From: Arachis hypogaea
Lineage: Eukaryota > Streptophyta > Magnoliopsida > Fabales > Fabaceae
Direction: 5' to 3'
Assembly (NCBI RefSeq): GCF_003086295.3
Contig: NC_092053.1
Span: 83,141,671 to 83,205,670, forward strand
Length of the DNA: 64,000 nucleotides
The notes beneath the pieces were generated by a model, which did no database searches, was not told the DNA's origin, and saw only the letters and a program-made list of their open reading frames with translations. Of this stretch, positions 44,115 through 56,719 are shown in pieces (position 1 is the stretch's first letter; each line of letters starts with the position of its first letter). Both the position numbers and the translations under genes were made by a program.

Positions 44115-44991
44115 TGATGAACGAAAAATTGTGTGGTCTAGAATTCCACTAATGAATTCTCGTTGTAAAGTATAGTTTCTAAACCAAACAATAGTCCTTT
44201 CATATAAAAATTTTGGTTGTCACTTGTACAAACCCCAAATGAAAATTAACCGGAGTATTTGGACTCCGGGTCGTCTCACGAGGAATTGCAATGAAGTGTA
44301 TGCTTATTGGCTATGAAGATGCAATGGGGGTTTTTGGTTGATAAGAGGGGCAACAAAATAAATGACAAGAAAAGTGAATCAAACAAGTAACTAAAGAAAG
44401 CAAGTAATAAAGAGAGAGACATTCATGGCAAGGATTGAGAATATAGGCTTTCTATCCTAGTCATACAATGATTAATTTATCTTATTTAGTCAACTCCAAC
44501 AAATAGGGAGAAAGTCAAATAACACTAATTAATCATGTCACAAATATAAACAAGAATTTATCTTATTACGTCACCTCCAACATTGGAAGAAGGTATCATA
44601 TTATCTTCCATGAGAGAAAGTCTAATAAGACTAGCTAATCTCAATCCAAAAGTCCTAATCAACTTACTAATTAAATTAGCAAAAGATTAGCATCAATGGA
44701 AACAATATTAGCTAACAACTCTAGATCACCAACATGAATTGGGTTTTTATGACTCAAGATTGCCTAATTACTCTTTCCAAACCAAGAATGCTCAAAATCT
44801 ACTCTAACATCCAACCAAGCATTTTGTCAAATACTTGGTAGGTACTAAAGGAAAGCATGGTAAATGAGCAAGAATAGTAAAATCTACCAACTACAAATTG
44901 TAAGGAAACAAGATCAACAACTCAAATCAACAATAAAGAAACATCAAACATTAAATTGCATTAAAAGTAAATCAAATCCAAAAAGAGCATC
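44115..44991 (-). repeat. 5' LTR of element D, cut by element E
   Basis: Matches 25537 to about 26375 of the 3' LTR very closely; the outer remainder (about 0.8 kb) is displaced beyond element E, outside the window. Confidence 0.9.
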
Positions 44992-46672
44992 TGGTGCACG
45001 AAATTGTGATCTTCAACAATGGCGCCAATGGCTTGGTGCTCTCAAATGTGAATCACATTTAGTCACAATTCCGCACAACTAACCAGCAAGTACACTGGGT
45101 CGTCCAAGTAATAAACCTTAAGTGAGTAAGGGTCTATCCCACGGAGATTGTCGGCTTGAAGCAAGCTATGGTCACCTTGTAAATGTCAGTCAGGCGGATT
45201 CAAATGGTTATGGTAAATTGATAATAAAAACATAAATAAAATATAAACTGGGATAGAGATACTTATGTAATTCATTGATGAGAATTTCAGATAAGCGTAT
45301 AGAGATGCTTTCGGTCCTCCTGAACCTCCGCTTTCCTGCTGTCTTCATCCAAACATTCCTACTCCCTTCCATGGCAGGCTTTATGTAGGGCATCACCGTT
45401 GTCAATGGCTACATCCCATCATCTCTGTGAAAATGGTCCAATGCGCTGTCACTGCATGGCTAATCATCTGTCGGTTCTCGATCATACTGGAATAGGATTT
45501 ACTATCCTTTTGCGTCTGTCACTACGCCCAGCACTCACGAGTTTGAAGCTCGTCACAGCCATCCCTTCCCAGATCCTACTCAGAATACCACAGACAAGGT
45601 TTAGACTTTCCAGATCTCGAGAATGGCCGTCCATGGGTTCTAACTTATACCACGAAGATTTTAATATCTCGGACTCGGTCCTCTGTATTAGATATCTAAG
45701 AGATACTCATTCTAGCTTGTTTGCATGTAGAACGGAAGTGTTTGTCAGGGATGCATTCATAGGTGAGAATGATGATGAACGTCACATAATCATCACATTC
45801 ATCATGTTCTTGGGTGCGAATGGATATCTTAGAGAAGGAATAAGCTTGAATTGAATAGAAAAACGGTAGTACTTTGTATTAATTCATGAGGAACAGCAGA
45901 GCTCCACACCTTAATGTATGGAGTATAGAAACTCTACCGTTGAAAATACATAAGTGATAAGGTCCAAGCATGGCCGAATGGCCAGCCCCCAAAACGTGGT
46001 CAAAGAATCAAAAGATAATCCAAAGATATCCAAAGATGATTTAAATACAATAGTAAAAAGTCCTATTTATGCTAAACTAGTTACTAGGGTTTATAGAAAT
46101 GAGTAAATGATGCAGAAATCCACTTCTGGGGCCCACTTGATGTGGGCTTGGGCTGAGCATTGAGCTTTACACGTGTAGAGGCTTCTCTTGGAGTTGAACG
46201 CTAGTTTGTAACCTATTTCTAGTGTTTAACTCCACTTTGCAACCTGTTTCTGGCGTTTAACTCCAGAATGCAGCATGGAACTGGCGTTCAACACCAGTTT
46301 GCGTCGTCTAAACTCAGGCAAAGTATGGACTATTATATATTTCTGGAAAGCCCTGGATGTCTACTTTCCAAATCAATTAAGCACGCGCCATTTAAAGTTC
46401 TGTAGCTCCAGAAAATCCACTTTGAGTGCAGCGAGGTCAGAATCCAGCAGCATCTACAGTCCTTCTTCAACCATTGAATCAGATTTTTGCTCAGGTCCCT
46501 CAATTTCAGCCAGAAAATACCTGAAATCACAGAAAAACACACAAACTCATAGTAAAGTCCAGAAATGTGAATTTTAATTAAAAACTAATAAAAATATACT
46601 AAAAACTAACTAAATCATACTAAAAACTATGTAAAAACAATGTCAAAAAGCGTATAAATTATCCGCTCATCA
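44992..46672 (-). repeat. 3' LTR of element E
   Basis: 1681 bp; minus strand TGATGAGCGGAT (46672) to TTCGTGCACCA (44992). It is homologous to the LTR of C with many differences. A TATA box (46332-46339) is followed by GGCGTT palindromes near 46194-46300. Near its end it carries a PBS-like insertion: LTR-end CACCA, then TTGGCGCCATTGTTG, then a second LTR end. Confidence 0.88.
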
Positions 46673-46710
46673 CAACACCAAACTTAAATTGTTGCTTGTC
46701 CCCAAGCAAC
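46673..46710 (-). other. Hairpin module before 3' LTR, element E
   Basis: On the minus strand GTTGCTTG-GGGA-CAAGCAAC is a perfect 8-bp stem (46710-46691), followed by TTAAGTTTGGTGTTG and the LTR. Confidence 0.75.
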
Positions 46711-47828
46711 TGAAAATCAAATAGGATTAAAAGAAGAGAATATACTATAAATTCCAAAATATCAATGAAACTTAGCTCCAATCAGATGAGCGGGACTTAT
46801 AGCTTTTTGCCTCTTGAATAGTTTTGGCATCTCGCTTTATCCATTGAGGTTCAGAATGATTGGCATCTATAGGAACTCAGAGTTCAGATAGTGTTATTGA
46901 TTCTCCTAGTTCAGTATGTTAATTCTTGAACACAGCTACTTTATGAGTCTTGGCCGTGGCCTTAAGCACTTTGTTTTCCAGTATTACCACCGGATACATA
47001 AATGCCACAGACACATAACTGGGTGAACCTTTTCAGATTGTGACACAGCTTTGCTAAAGTCCCCAATTAGAGGTGTCCAGGGTTCTTAAGCACACTCTAT
47101 TTTTGCTTTGGACCTTGACTTTAACCGCTCAGTCTCAAATTTTCACTTGACACCTTCACGCCACAAGCACATGGTTAGGGACAGCTTGGTTTAGCCGCTT
47201 AGGCCAGGATTTTATTCCTTTAGGCCCTCCTATCCACTGATGCTCAAAGCCTTGGATCCTTTTTATTACCCTTGCCTTTTGGTTTTAAGGGCTATTGGTT
47301 TTTTGCTCTTGCCTTTTGGTTTAAAGAGCTTTTGGCTTTTTCTGCTTGCTTTTTCTTTTTCTTCTTTTTTTTTCGCTATTTTTATTTTCTCTTTTTTTTT
47401 TCTGCAAGCTTTTGTATTCACTGCTTTTTCTTGCTTTAAGAATCATTTTTATGATTTTTCAGATTATCAAATAGCATGTCTCCTTTTCATCATTCTTTCA
47501 AGAGCCAACATATTTAACATTCATAAACATCAAATTCAAATGACATATGCACTGTTCAAGCATACATTCAGAAAACAAAAAGTATTGCCACCACATCAAA
47601 ATAATTAAACTAGTTTCAAGGATGAATTTGAAACCATGTACTTCTTGTTCTTTTGTTTTTAGAACAGTTTTCATTTAAGAGAGGTGATGGATTCATATTC
47701 ATAACTTTAAGCCATAGACACTTAGACACTAGTGATCATATAGTAAAGACACAAACATAAATAAAACATAAAGCATAATAAATGAAAAACAAAAAGTAAG
47801 AACGAGGAGATTAAGGAACGGGTCCACC
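46711..47828 (-). other. Conserved 3' noncoding block of element E
   Basis: Reverse-strand counterpart of 40373-41410 in element C, with T-rich runs near 47340-47420. No coding frame is supported. Confidence 0.6.
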
Positions 47829-48071
47829 TTAGTGAGGGTGGCGTCTTCCTCTTCTTGAAGAACCAATGGTGCTCTTGAGCTCCTTTATGTCTCTTCCTTG
47901 TCTTTGTTGCTCCTCCCTCATAGCTCTTTGATTTTCTCTAATCTCATGGAGGATGATGGAGTGCTCTTGGTGCTCCATCCTTAGTTGTCCCATGTTGGAA
48001 CTTAATTCTCCTAGGGAAGTGTTGATTTGCTCCCAATAGTTTTGTGGAGGAAAGTGCATCCCTTGAGGCAT
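47829..48071 (-). pseudogene. C-terminal remnant of ORF2, element E
   Basis: About 80 codons on the minus strand, containing NYWEQINTSLGELSSNMGQL, a Glu/Gln-rich EEQQRQGRDIKELK and a basic tail RRGRRHPH. This matches the coiled-coil C-terminus of ORF2 in element C (EYWEYLETSVTKMQEA, GHDLRELK). The hairpin module lies about 55 bases upstream, so nearly all of the central domain has been deleted. Confidence 0.7.
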
Positions 48072-48110
48072 TAGTGGTTATGGAAAAACAAAAAAAGCAA
48101 TGCTTTTTCC

Positions 48111-48147
48111 ACAACAAACTTAAAATGTTTGCTTGTCCTCGAGCAAA
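48111..48147 (-). other. Hairpin module upstream of ORF2, element E
   Basis: On the minus strand TTTGCTCG-AGGA-CAAGCAAA has a stem with one mismatch (48147-48128), followed by ATTTTAAGTTTGTTG. It is preceded by a pyrimidine-rich tract. It is the counterpart of 39180-39215 in C. Confidence 0.7.
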
Positions 48148-48442
48148 TGAAGAAAGAAAGGATGAGAAGAAGAAGAGATGGAGAAGATGGAGGTGTGTGA
48201 ATGGTTCGGCTAGGGGGGTTTAGGTGGTAATGATGTGTGAAAAGAAAAGAGTGATGATTTGAATTTAAGTGGGTGGGTGTAGATGGGTTGTATGATGGTT
48301 TTGGAGGAGTAATAGAGGTGATTGGTGGAGGTTAATTGAGGAAGAATGACATGAAAAGGTGTGAAGATGAGAGAATAAGTAGTAGGAATCTTGTGGGATC
48401 CACAATCCAGTGGAGCCAAGGACTTAACATCCCTGCTCCAAT

Positions 48443-48645
48443 TAGGCGTGTAAAACGCCCTTGCTGTGCAATCCTGGCATTTAACACCAGACTGCTGCTT
48501 GTTTCTGGCGTTAAACGCCACTTCCATGCTCTGTTCTGGCGTTTAACGCCAGGTAGATGCTGGTTTCTGGCGTTAAACGCCAGCTTGGTGCTTGTTTCTG
48601 GCGTTAAACGCCAGACAGATGCTTGTTTCTGGCGTTTAAACGCCA
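48443..48645. repeat. 31-bp-period palindrome array of element E
   Basis: Seven units beginning at 48443, 48474, 48505, 48536, 48567, 48598 and 48629, an exact 31-bp period. The core is CTGGCGTTWAACGCCAG (17 bp, palindromic); spacers are close to ACTGCTGCTTGTTT. It lies between the post-pol block and the ORF2 hairpin, as in element C. Confidence 0.9.
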
Positions 48646-48855
48646 GACTGCTCTCCTCCAGGGTGTGCTATTTTTCTGCTATTTTTCATTTTGTTTTTGT
48701 TTTTTCAGTAGTTTTTGTGACTCCACATGATCATCAACCTAATAAAACACGAAATAACAATAGAAAATAAATAAATATGATTAGATAACATTGGGTTGCC
48801 TCCCAACAAGCGCTTCTTTAATGTCAATAGCTTGATAGTGAGCTCTCATGGAGCC

Positions 48856-49956
48856 TCACAGATATTCAGAGCATTGTTGGAACCTCCCAACACCAAACTT
48901 AGAGTTTGAATGTGGGGGTTCAACACGAAACTTAGAGTTTGGTTGTGGCCTCCCAACATCAAACTTAGAGTTTGACTTTGGGGGCTTTAGTTGACTCTGC
49001 AGTGAGAGAAGCTTTTCATGCTTCCTCTCCAGGGTTACAGAAGGAGATCCTTGAGTTTTAAACACAAGGTTGTCCTCATTCAGTTGAAGGATCAATTCTC
49101 CTCTGTCCACATCAATCACAGCTCTTGCTGTGGCTAGGAAGGGTCTTCCAAAGATGATGGATTCATCCTTATCCTTCCCAGTGTCTAGGATTATGAAATC
49201 AGCAGGGATAAAGACCTTTAACCTTTATTAGCACGTCCTCTACTTGTCCATAAGCTTTTTTTCTTGAGTTGTCTGCTATCTCTAATGAGATTCTGGCAGC
49301 TTGCACCTCAAAGATTCCCAATTTCTCCATTACAAAGAGTGGCATGAGGTTTATCCCTAACCCAAGGTCACATAGAGCCTTCTCAAAGGTCATGGTGCCT
49401 ATGGTACAAGGTATTAAGAACTTTCCAGGATCCTGTTTCTTCTGAGGCAATGTCAGTTGATCCAGATCACTCAGTTCATTGATGAGTAAGGAAGGTTCAT
49501 CTTCCCAAGTCTCATTACCAAATAATTTGGCATTCAGCTTCATGATTGCACCAAGGTACTTGGCAACTTGCTCTTCAGTGACATCTTCATTCTCTTCATA
49601 AGAAGAATACTCATCAGAGCTCATGAATGGCATAAGGAGGTTCAATGGAATCTCTATGGTCTCTAAATGAGCCTCAGATTCCTTTAGTTCCTCAGAGGAA
49701 AACTCCTTGTTGATCACTGGACATCCCAGGAGGTCTTCCTCACTGGGATTCACGTCCTCTCCCTCCCTTGTAGGTTCGGCCATGATGGTTAAATCAATGG
49801 CCTTGCACTCTCTTTTTGGATTCTCTTCTGTATTGCTTGGGAGAGTACTAGGAGGAGTTTCAGTGACTCTTTTACTCAGTTGGCCCACTTGTGCCTCCAA
49901 ATTTCTAATGGAGGACCTTGTTTCATTCATGAAACTTAAAAAGGCCTTAGATAGAT
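48856..49956 (-). pseudogene. Gag C-terminus and protease fragment, element E
   Basis: Minus strand. 49930-49199 encodes RSSIRNLEAQVGQLSKRV (end of gag), an acidic linker, and a retropepsin start with KFLIPCTIGTMTFEKALCDLG; the motif reads DLGLG rather than DLGAS, so the active-site turn is altered. After a frame change near 49199 the frame 49119-48856 continues with DVDRGELILQLNED and then an 11-residue repeat with NSKF. No RT follows. Confidence 0.8.
48889..48987. repeat. 33-bp tandem repeat, three units
   Basis: Units start at 48889, 48922 and 48955 and share AACACCAAACTTAGAGTTTG-like sequence. On the minus strand this encodes an 11-residue repeat around NSKFGV. The repeated word is the reverse of AAGTTTGGTGTT found before the LTR and ORF2. 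Confidence 0.82.
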
Positions 49957-52900
49957 TGTAACATCCCTTCTAGCAAAATACCTTGCTTAAGTCAGGGTAT
50001 TTCTAATAGAAAGAACGTTACGTGACCTTTTCTAATATTAACTACTTAATTACTGAGCCTTTGTATCGAGTTCGTGTTTCAGTTTTAAGAAAATTCCAGA
50101 AAAATTTTGTTTGTTTGCTTTTTTTTTTTATTCATCAAAGTCATAATTCAAACATTCACAAATAATAATAATCACATAGATATTATTGATAATAATTCTT
50201 ATACAAAAGAGACCAAATAAAACTCAAATACAATATACTAAACCTACCCCTCTATGTAAAATGAATTCTCAAAGGACAATAGCGAGGGGACTCTATGAAA
50301 GCAATTAAAACCATAAAGAAAGCCTACTGATCGCTCGCAGCTTCAAATTGCATCTTCAAACTTGTCGCTGAAAGGGTGGAAAATTTGGGGTGAGAACCAA
50401 ACCACATGTTCTCAGTAGAGGTCGAGAATGCCGTGAAAGTAAAGAATATAGCGCAAATAGTTAATTTCATTTTGAGACATTGAAAAGAAAACTACTTTCA
50501 TTCGCAGTATTCATCACTCGCCTTATATACACTTCTTTTGAAAACCAATGGCTCAACTTTCAAAAAATCTAAAACCTTCTTTAGAAGCATCAATTAATTA
50601 TCCAAAATCCTAAACCCATATTTTACTTTATATATGTCTTAAAAGTTTTCCTAGACTGTATGAATGACTAATTTGTTCCAAGCATAGGTTCATTAAGTCT
50701 ATACTGAACCAGCTTAATCTTTCATACTTTACTAAACCTCAAATACAAACCAATCACGGCCTTAGGCCCAAGCAATTCAATCAACACCCAATTCACTACA
50801 ACCCAGCCAATCAAATACAACCACAAGTAAAGAGATTCAAACACAATCAAGAGCAATTACATCAAGTATAGCAATTAGCAGTTAAACAGAATTATTCATA
50901 TAGGCAAACCAATTACAATATACACACCCAAAAAAGGTCACATAGATGCATATGATGAATGTCTAGTCCTAGTACAGGCCATGAGCTCATGTGTCGGTTG
51001 GCTGCCCGCAATCCCGACATTTATCCGGTCACGAGTAATCCCGATTTTCCGAATACGATTTTCCGTTCCTAAATAAATGTGCATATAATAACAGCCGCTC
51101 ATTTGAGACAGCCTCTGCTTACTGTAGGAAAATATATATATATATACTCTGCTCTGCTCTGGGGAAATGGAAAATGGCTGTAGGTAACTTAGTTTCCCTA
51201 CAGAGGCTCTGGGTTGCATTAAGCAACTAATATATATAAATATAGCTCTGGGTTGCATCAAGCAACTAATATATATATATATATATATACAAATATTTCT
51301 TTACTCTGCTCTGGTTTCTCTTTTCTCTGCATCTCTTTACTCTAATCTAGTTGTTCTGTTCTCTGTATCTCTTTACTTTCCTCTGAATACTCTTTCATCT
51401 GTATCTATATTACTCTTTTTCCCTTTATCTCTTTACTCTTTAGTAATTGTAAATATGCAAGCGGGACAAAACCCATGTCCTTGCTAGCAACTTTATAAAC
51501 CAAATATATTTTCTCAAAAGAATCAGTAAAGTTATTATCGTTAAACAAGTCTCAAGTATTCATTTTGATTAAGTCCTTTTACTTTTATAAAAATTTGGAC
51601 ATAATCTCCTTTAAAAATAGAACTTAGCCACCCTTACGGGTTCCTTCCTTCTCAACATTTCATCAGCCTCTTTCAGCAGTTGCCACAATAATATATATTC
51701 TCGAAAACATTTGATAATAGTATATAAAATCTATTTCTTAAATTCCATATCCAAAATAATTGTCAACACAACCTGGCAGCCTGATTTCCATTTTGTTTTT
51801 AAAATATCAAATGAATTCGGAATCACGCAAACTTTATATTCATGCGACCGTCTCGGATTAAGCTTTCTATTAAATCAAAAATAATAATTTTTTGCTGACT
51901 CTAGCGTCAGGAATATAAGCAAAACCGTGACTGTTCTGCAGTGTTTTGAAACCAGAAGACAGCAGCAGCATACAACATTTGAAATTTCATATAAAATCCA
52001 AATTAAATCCAAACACCTTCAAAATTAATGTGGTTAAACTTAACTTACCCAAATTGTTTTCTCAATTAGTTCCAGGGTCATACCAATTTTAATGAAGGAG
52101 TTACATAGCTTGGAATTTAAGTAATTTTCTGCAGAATTCTGTCTTACAAATCATTAAACACAACCTCTTCCAAGTCCCATAACTCACTTATTAAAACATG
52201 GAAAACCTTGAAATTTGAATCATATGTACTAAACATACTCAACTTTCACCTCCAATTGGTTGCATCTTAATATCATTCCAGAATTAAAAATTATAAAATC
52301 TCAAATGTTACTGACCTAGAAAACAAAACCTGCCTTTTACTGCATAATACATCATTCTTTGAAAATCCAAATCTTTAAAACCACAACTCTAACAATTCTA
52401 AGTTTTTATGAAATTAAAGTATTAGGACCAAAGTTTTATTTAAAATTGGTTCCATCTCAAAATTGAAACTGCAGAATTTTCAATAGAGGAATCAAGTTGC
52501 TGCTGTGTTAAACGTCCTGCAGAAAAACTTGATTTGACATCTCCAATTCAAAAATTCACCATAAATCATAAACTTAATGAAAAAGTCTCAAATTTACCAG
52601 TTAAGTTCCTTATATCTCCAAGTAACCCAGGCTTGGTCTCATGCAACTCCGATCATTACGTAAGTAGTTATAGCTTTTCAAAGTTTATGATTTCGTTTAA
52701 AAATATGCAGAAAATCAGATTTTAGAGTTCAACTTTGAAAAATCATAACTAATTTTCTAGTTGATATGAAACCTTAAAAATTGAATTTTTACAATTACAC
52801 TTAATATAATTTACTTAACATTTAAATTCTTATAGTTTCAGTCACTATAGAGTTACTAAATCACTTTCAAAGTTGCCGTTTTATTTCAAGAGAACCTGAT

Positions 52901-55047
52901 TTTCAGCACACCATTTAGTATTCAAAATCCAACCCCTCAATACCCCTCAACACTAATTCCAAATCAACCACCAATCAAGTTCATTAACATTACAATATAC
53001 CAAATAACAGCTTAACGGCAACAAATCCAACATAACCCATTAAAATTCAGAAATTCTCAATAATTAGTCATCAAACAATTCCCAATCCACATAATCAATC
53101 CATATCACTAATCAACAATTCCAAATCACAATCTCAACCATTCCAATCACAATTTCAGCCACAATTCAATATTCACATAAACAATCAATTATCACAGCTA
53201 CTAAATCTATTTGCAGTTATTCAATAAACCTTGTAGGCATTCTTAAATTGAAATCGTTTTAAACCCCCTACCTCGATGTCGCAATCGCATAGTTTAACGC
53301 AACAATCCTTGCTTAGTCTAAACTGGTAACTGCAGCGGCGATTTCAACGCAACCGGGACGGCGGCTGCAGCATCAATTCTGGTTACGCTCGCAGCAACGG
53401 CAATTTCGGCAATTTCAGCATAACACCATAATACTAAAACAGAGATATTGGCTATCATAATTAAAATAAGAACATAATAGAGAAACAAAATACCAAATAG
53501 AAGAAGAGCAAGAGCGTTACAGGGTTAGGAATAGAGGTTCAATGTCAAAATGAAGAGGATGGTGCAGTCGCTTCTCTCCCCTGGTGACAAGTTCCAGCTG
53601 TAACGATTCCAACAACTATAGTGTACTCAGGAACATTAATGATGGGGACAAGGTCATTCTAAAGCAACAAAAGATTCATAGACAGTGACTCCGGTAACTA
53701 GGGAACAACGAACTCACCCATATGAACAGCAACAACCAAGGTCTCCGGCTACGGCGGCGGAAGAGGAACGACTCCTCCTCTGCTGCGTCACTCTCAATGG
53801 CAGCGGCAGCAAACCCTGATGGCAACGGGAATAGGGAGCGACAATGGTGAAGGCTCGACGAAGATAGCGAGGCACGATGGTGCAGGTCAGCATCTTCTCT
53901 TCGCGTCTCACCCTCAGCGAACGGCAACGGCGATACACGAACAATGGCAACGGGGCGTGGCTCGACGGCAGCTCCTTCCTCTCCTCCATGGGTCACGTTC
54001 GCCTCTCCCTTTCTTCTCCCTCGTCCTCTGTCTCCCTTCCTGTTCTCCGTTTTCCCCCCGTCTTCCCTCTTTCCCCTTCCTTTCTTTTCCCTTTCTGTTT
54101 TCCCCCTCGAGCTCCTCTGTTTCCTTTCTTTCCCATTCTGTTTGTGCGTGTGTTTTGTGAATTTAGGGTAAAATTAGGTTTTTAATTAGGAATTTAGGGT
54201 TAAGGTATAATGTATATGAGTAATATAACAACCTTTACAAAATATTTGAGATAGAATAACAATTTAAGATTCAAATATAATACCATAAAAATTACTTCAT
54301 AAAAATTACTTTCAAAACGCATAAGATTTTATTTATCAACATATCAATGAGCTCAAACAATTATTTTTAATTTAAATTATAAAATAAGCATACTAATCAC
54401 ATTCTATAAAATACGGTTAAACTCGAAATATCAATTACCTATATTAAATTATATGACCTTTCATTATTTTTCTATCATAACTTTAATTTCAATTTATATA
54501 AAATAACTAGTTATAATCAAAATTGTGCATAAATACTAATTGACTTAAAATTAAAGTATTTATTATAATCAATTTAATCATTTCTAATAAATTAATCTTT
54601 AAGTGCTCAAATTAATAGAATAAACCATATTTATTCATAATAGAAATTTCTTAAATTTAATTATATAAAATAACCAATTATAAAAATTACACAAAAATAT
54701 TAATTAACATAACTCCAAATATTAATAAAACTAATTTAATTACTCTTAATTAATTAATTTATAAAATAAGATATCAAATTAATAAAATAAATCGTAACTT
54801 TTTCAGGATAAAAGTTACTTAAATTAAATTATACAATTCTTTCTTATTTTTCAATTACTAAAATTATACAAAATATTCTATTATAATAAGATTACTTAAA
54901 AATATTAATTGATTTCAAAATAAAACTATCTCCAAATCTATTTAATTATTTCTGACAAAATAATTTCTAAAATTATAAAGTTTAAACTTAATAAGATAAA
55001 ATCACAATTTATTTATATTTAGATTTTCAAAAATGCGGGATGTTACA
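49957..55047 (-). repeat. 3' LTR of element F
   Basis: 5091 bp, bounded by an extended inverted repeat: plus strand TGTAACATCCC ... GGGATGTTACA. It holds a TA run at 51267-51289, a pyrimidine-rich zone at about 53995-54130, and a very AT-rich stretch 54180-55030. Frames around 53676-54185 are composition artefacts. Confidence 0.88.
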
Positions 55048-56719
55048 TTCTATCCAACTTACAAAAATTTTCGCCCTCGAAAATTGATCTTAGATGGAGA
55101 AAAGATTCATATTCACATCCCCTTTTGAATATTTTAAAGATACCAAAAAAATTATATCACAAACACAAGAAAATATATTAGGTGATGCAAAAGTTGATAA
55201 AAATAATTTGATGCAAACCAAATTTCAAAATCTAAAAGTAAATAGGCATAATGTTCATTCAGAACTCTTAACAAAGCATGATCACTTCCTCTCGTTGCCT
55301 CAAAATTAAACTCCTTATAACTTCATATACTGACCAGATTCACTTTCCACACGTACAAATTGCATCCCTAAGAACTAGCGCGTATAAGGAATACGAAACA
55401 TGAGAAGAGAAAGATAAACGGCACAAAAGATTTATGCGAGAAATTAGAAGAATACTCAAGTTTGCAATTGCACAAGATGGTATTTCGCAAGGTTTTGAAG
55501 GAATACGTGAGATTGTCAACAAACAAGGATGTATATATAAGCAATGAAATGGAGCATAAAGGAAGTTAATTCAAGGCTTAGGAAGGAATTTTGAATCAAA
55601 CAATTTCAATATAAGCATCATTAGGGAAAATAGTACAACAATTTTGAACAACTTCAATTTGAAATAGAGGGAATTAGTTTTTTTTTTTTTCAAAAGAAAA
55701 TATTTAAATCCAACATTTTTCAAAAGTACTAAATTATGTATAAACAATTTGTTATACCGATTTAATTCCAAACCAAAACAAATCAGGGAAGGTTTGTAAA
55801 TTAAAGCTTGTTCGGTGCTAAGGACAAAATATTTTCTTTAAAAATTTTGGAGGATACTTAAGTACATAATTAGGTAAGAATAGCCATAAAATTATGGTAA
55901 AGTTGGAAGAAAATCAGCTTCTATTCAAAGAATAAATTCAAAAATAAAATTTTCTATAAATCAATAAAAGATAAGTGGTATATCACAGATAAACAAGATT
56001 AAACTACATAAAGAGGCTTCAGAGTTTATGTAAGAAAGTCTAGGCTGAATTAAAAACAATCCCATCAAGATTTAAGTAAGGGTTGTGGATACAGTCAAGT
56101 AAGAAAAGATTTAAATTGAAATTTTTCTCGAAGAGAATCTGAAACAAGTACTCAAGAAGGAAATTACAAGAAATGGTATGTTGCACCGAGATAAATCAGA
56201 GTTCATAGCAAGGAGCATAGAGTTTGCAAGGTAAGGATAAATGTTCCAAAAGATTCAAACAACAACCAGATACAGAGTCAAGCAAGGACATGCACGAATG
56301 ATAATACAAGGTTAGTAAGAAAGAGATCAGAAACTAGAAATTCCAATACAATTAGTAGAGAAAGAGATAACACTAAGCACGAATAAAGAGCATACGTCGA
56401 AACGGAACTAATCTCTAGAATTTAGTTTCTAACGTCCCTAAAACCTTGTGATTCGCGTGACTTAACACTGCTATTTCGTCTATGATAACCCATTAGTATT
56501 TTCTTATACATAAATCATTAGTATTAAGTTGGCCAAACTTGATACCTGAGGTATGCAATGGTAAACTAATAGCATTAATCATCAGACAGTCATGCATATA
56601 AAACATAAACTCTTGTCATCAGAACAAGTTAGAAAGCATGACAGACACTCAGAGTATGCAATGAAGCATAGTCAGTCCACTCCCAAGGCTCTACAGGAAG
56701 GACTGCTCTGATACCATAT
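55048..56719 (-). other. Interior of element F
   Basis: A-rich on the plus strand with no gag, pol or other recognisable frame on either strand. It holds only the region next to the 3' LTR (55048-55081) and the PBS (56705-56716). This fits a large retrotransposon derivative mobilised in trans. Confidence 0.7.
56705..56716 (-). other. Primer binding site of element F, tRNA-iMet type
   Basis: The minus strand reads TGGTATCAGAGC, the common plant initiator-Met primer site, three bases from the LTR end at 56720. It differs from the tRNA-Asp sites of the other elements. Confidence 0.88.

Larger units (their letters stand above)
25537..44991 (-). mobile_element. Element D: second non-autonomous element of the B type
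   Basis: Minus strand. From right to left: 5' LTR (44991 to 44115, its outer part cut by element E), PBS, long ORF (43966 to 30335, split by element C), CG-rich cluster, ORF2 start remnant, two hairpin/polypurine modules, and 3' LTR (27193 to 25537). It is inserted in element H just after its ORF2; the left flank is cacat (25532-25536) and the right flank is outside the window. It has no pol. Layout and ORF match element B, although the LTRs have diverged considerably. Confidence 0.88.
44992..49956 (-). mobile_element. Element E: pol-deleted relative of element C
   Basis: Minus strand. From right to left: the gag-protease part (49956 to 48856), post-pol block, 31-bp palindrome array, hairpin module, truncated ORF2, conserved 3' noncoding block, second hairpin module and 3' LTR (46672 to 44992). 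RT, RNase H and integrase are missing: protease sequence passes directly into the post-pol block near 48800-48860. Its 5' end is displaced by element F. It is inserted in the 5' LTR of D. Confidence 0.85.

Noticed and set aside
48443..48645. Regular repeat-spacer pattern resembling a CRISPR array
   Set aside because: The repeat is a 17-bp palindrome with a 14-bp, partly conserved spacer inside a plant retrotransposon; no cas genes and a eukaryotic context.
53676..54185. Five overlapping frames with Ser/Pro/Phe- or Arg-rich composition in the F LTR
   Set aside because: Pyrimidine-rich low-complexity DNA; the equivalent part of the other LTR is cut by G, and no protein family is recognisable.
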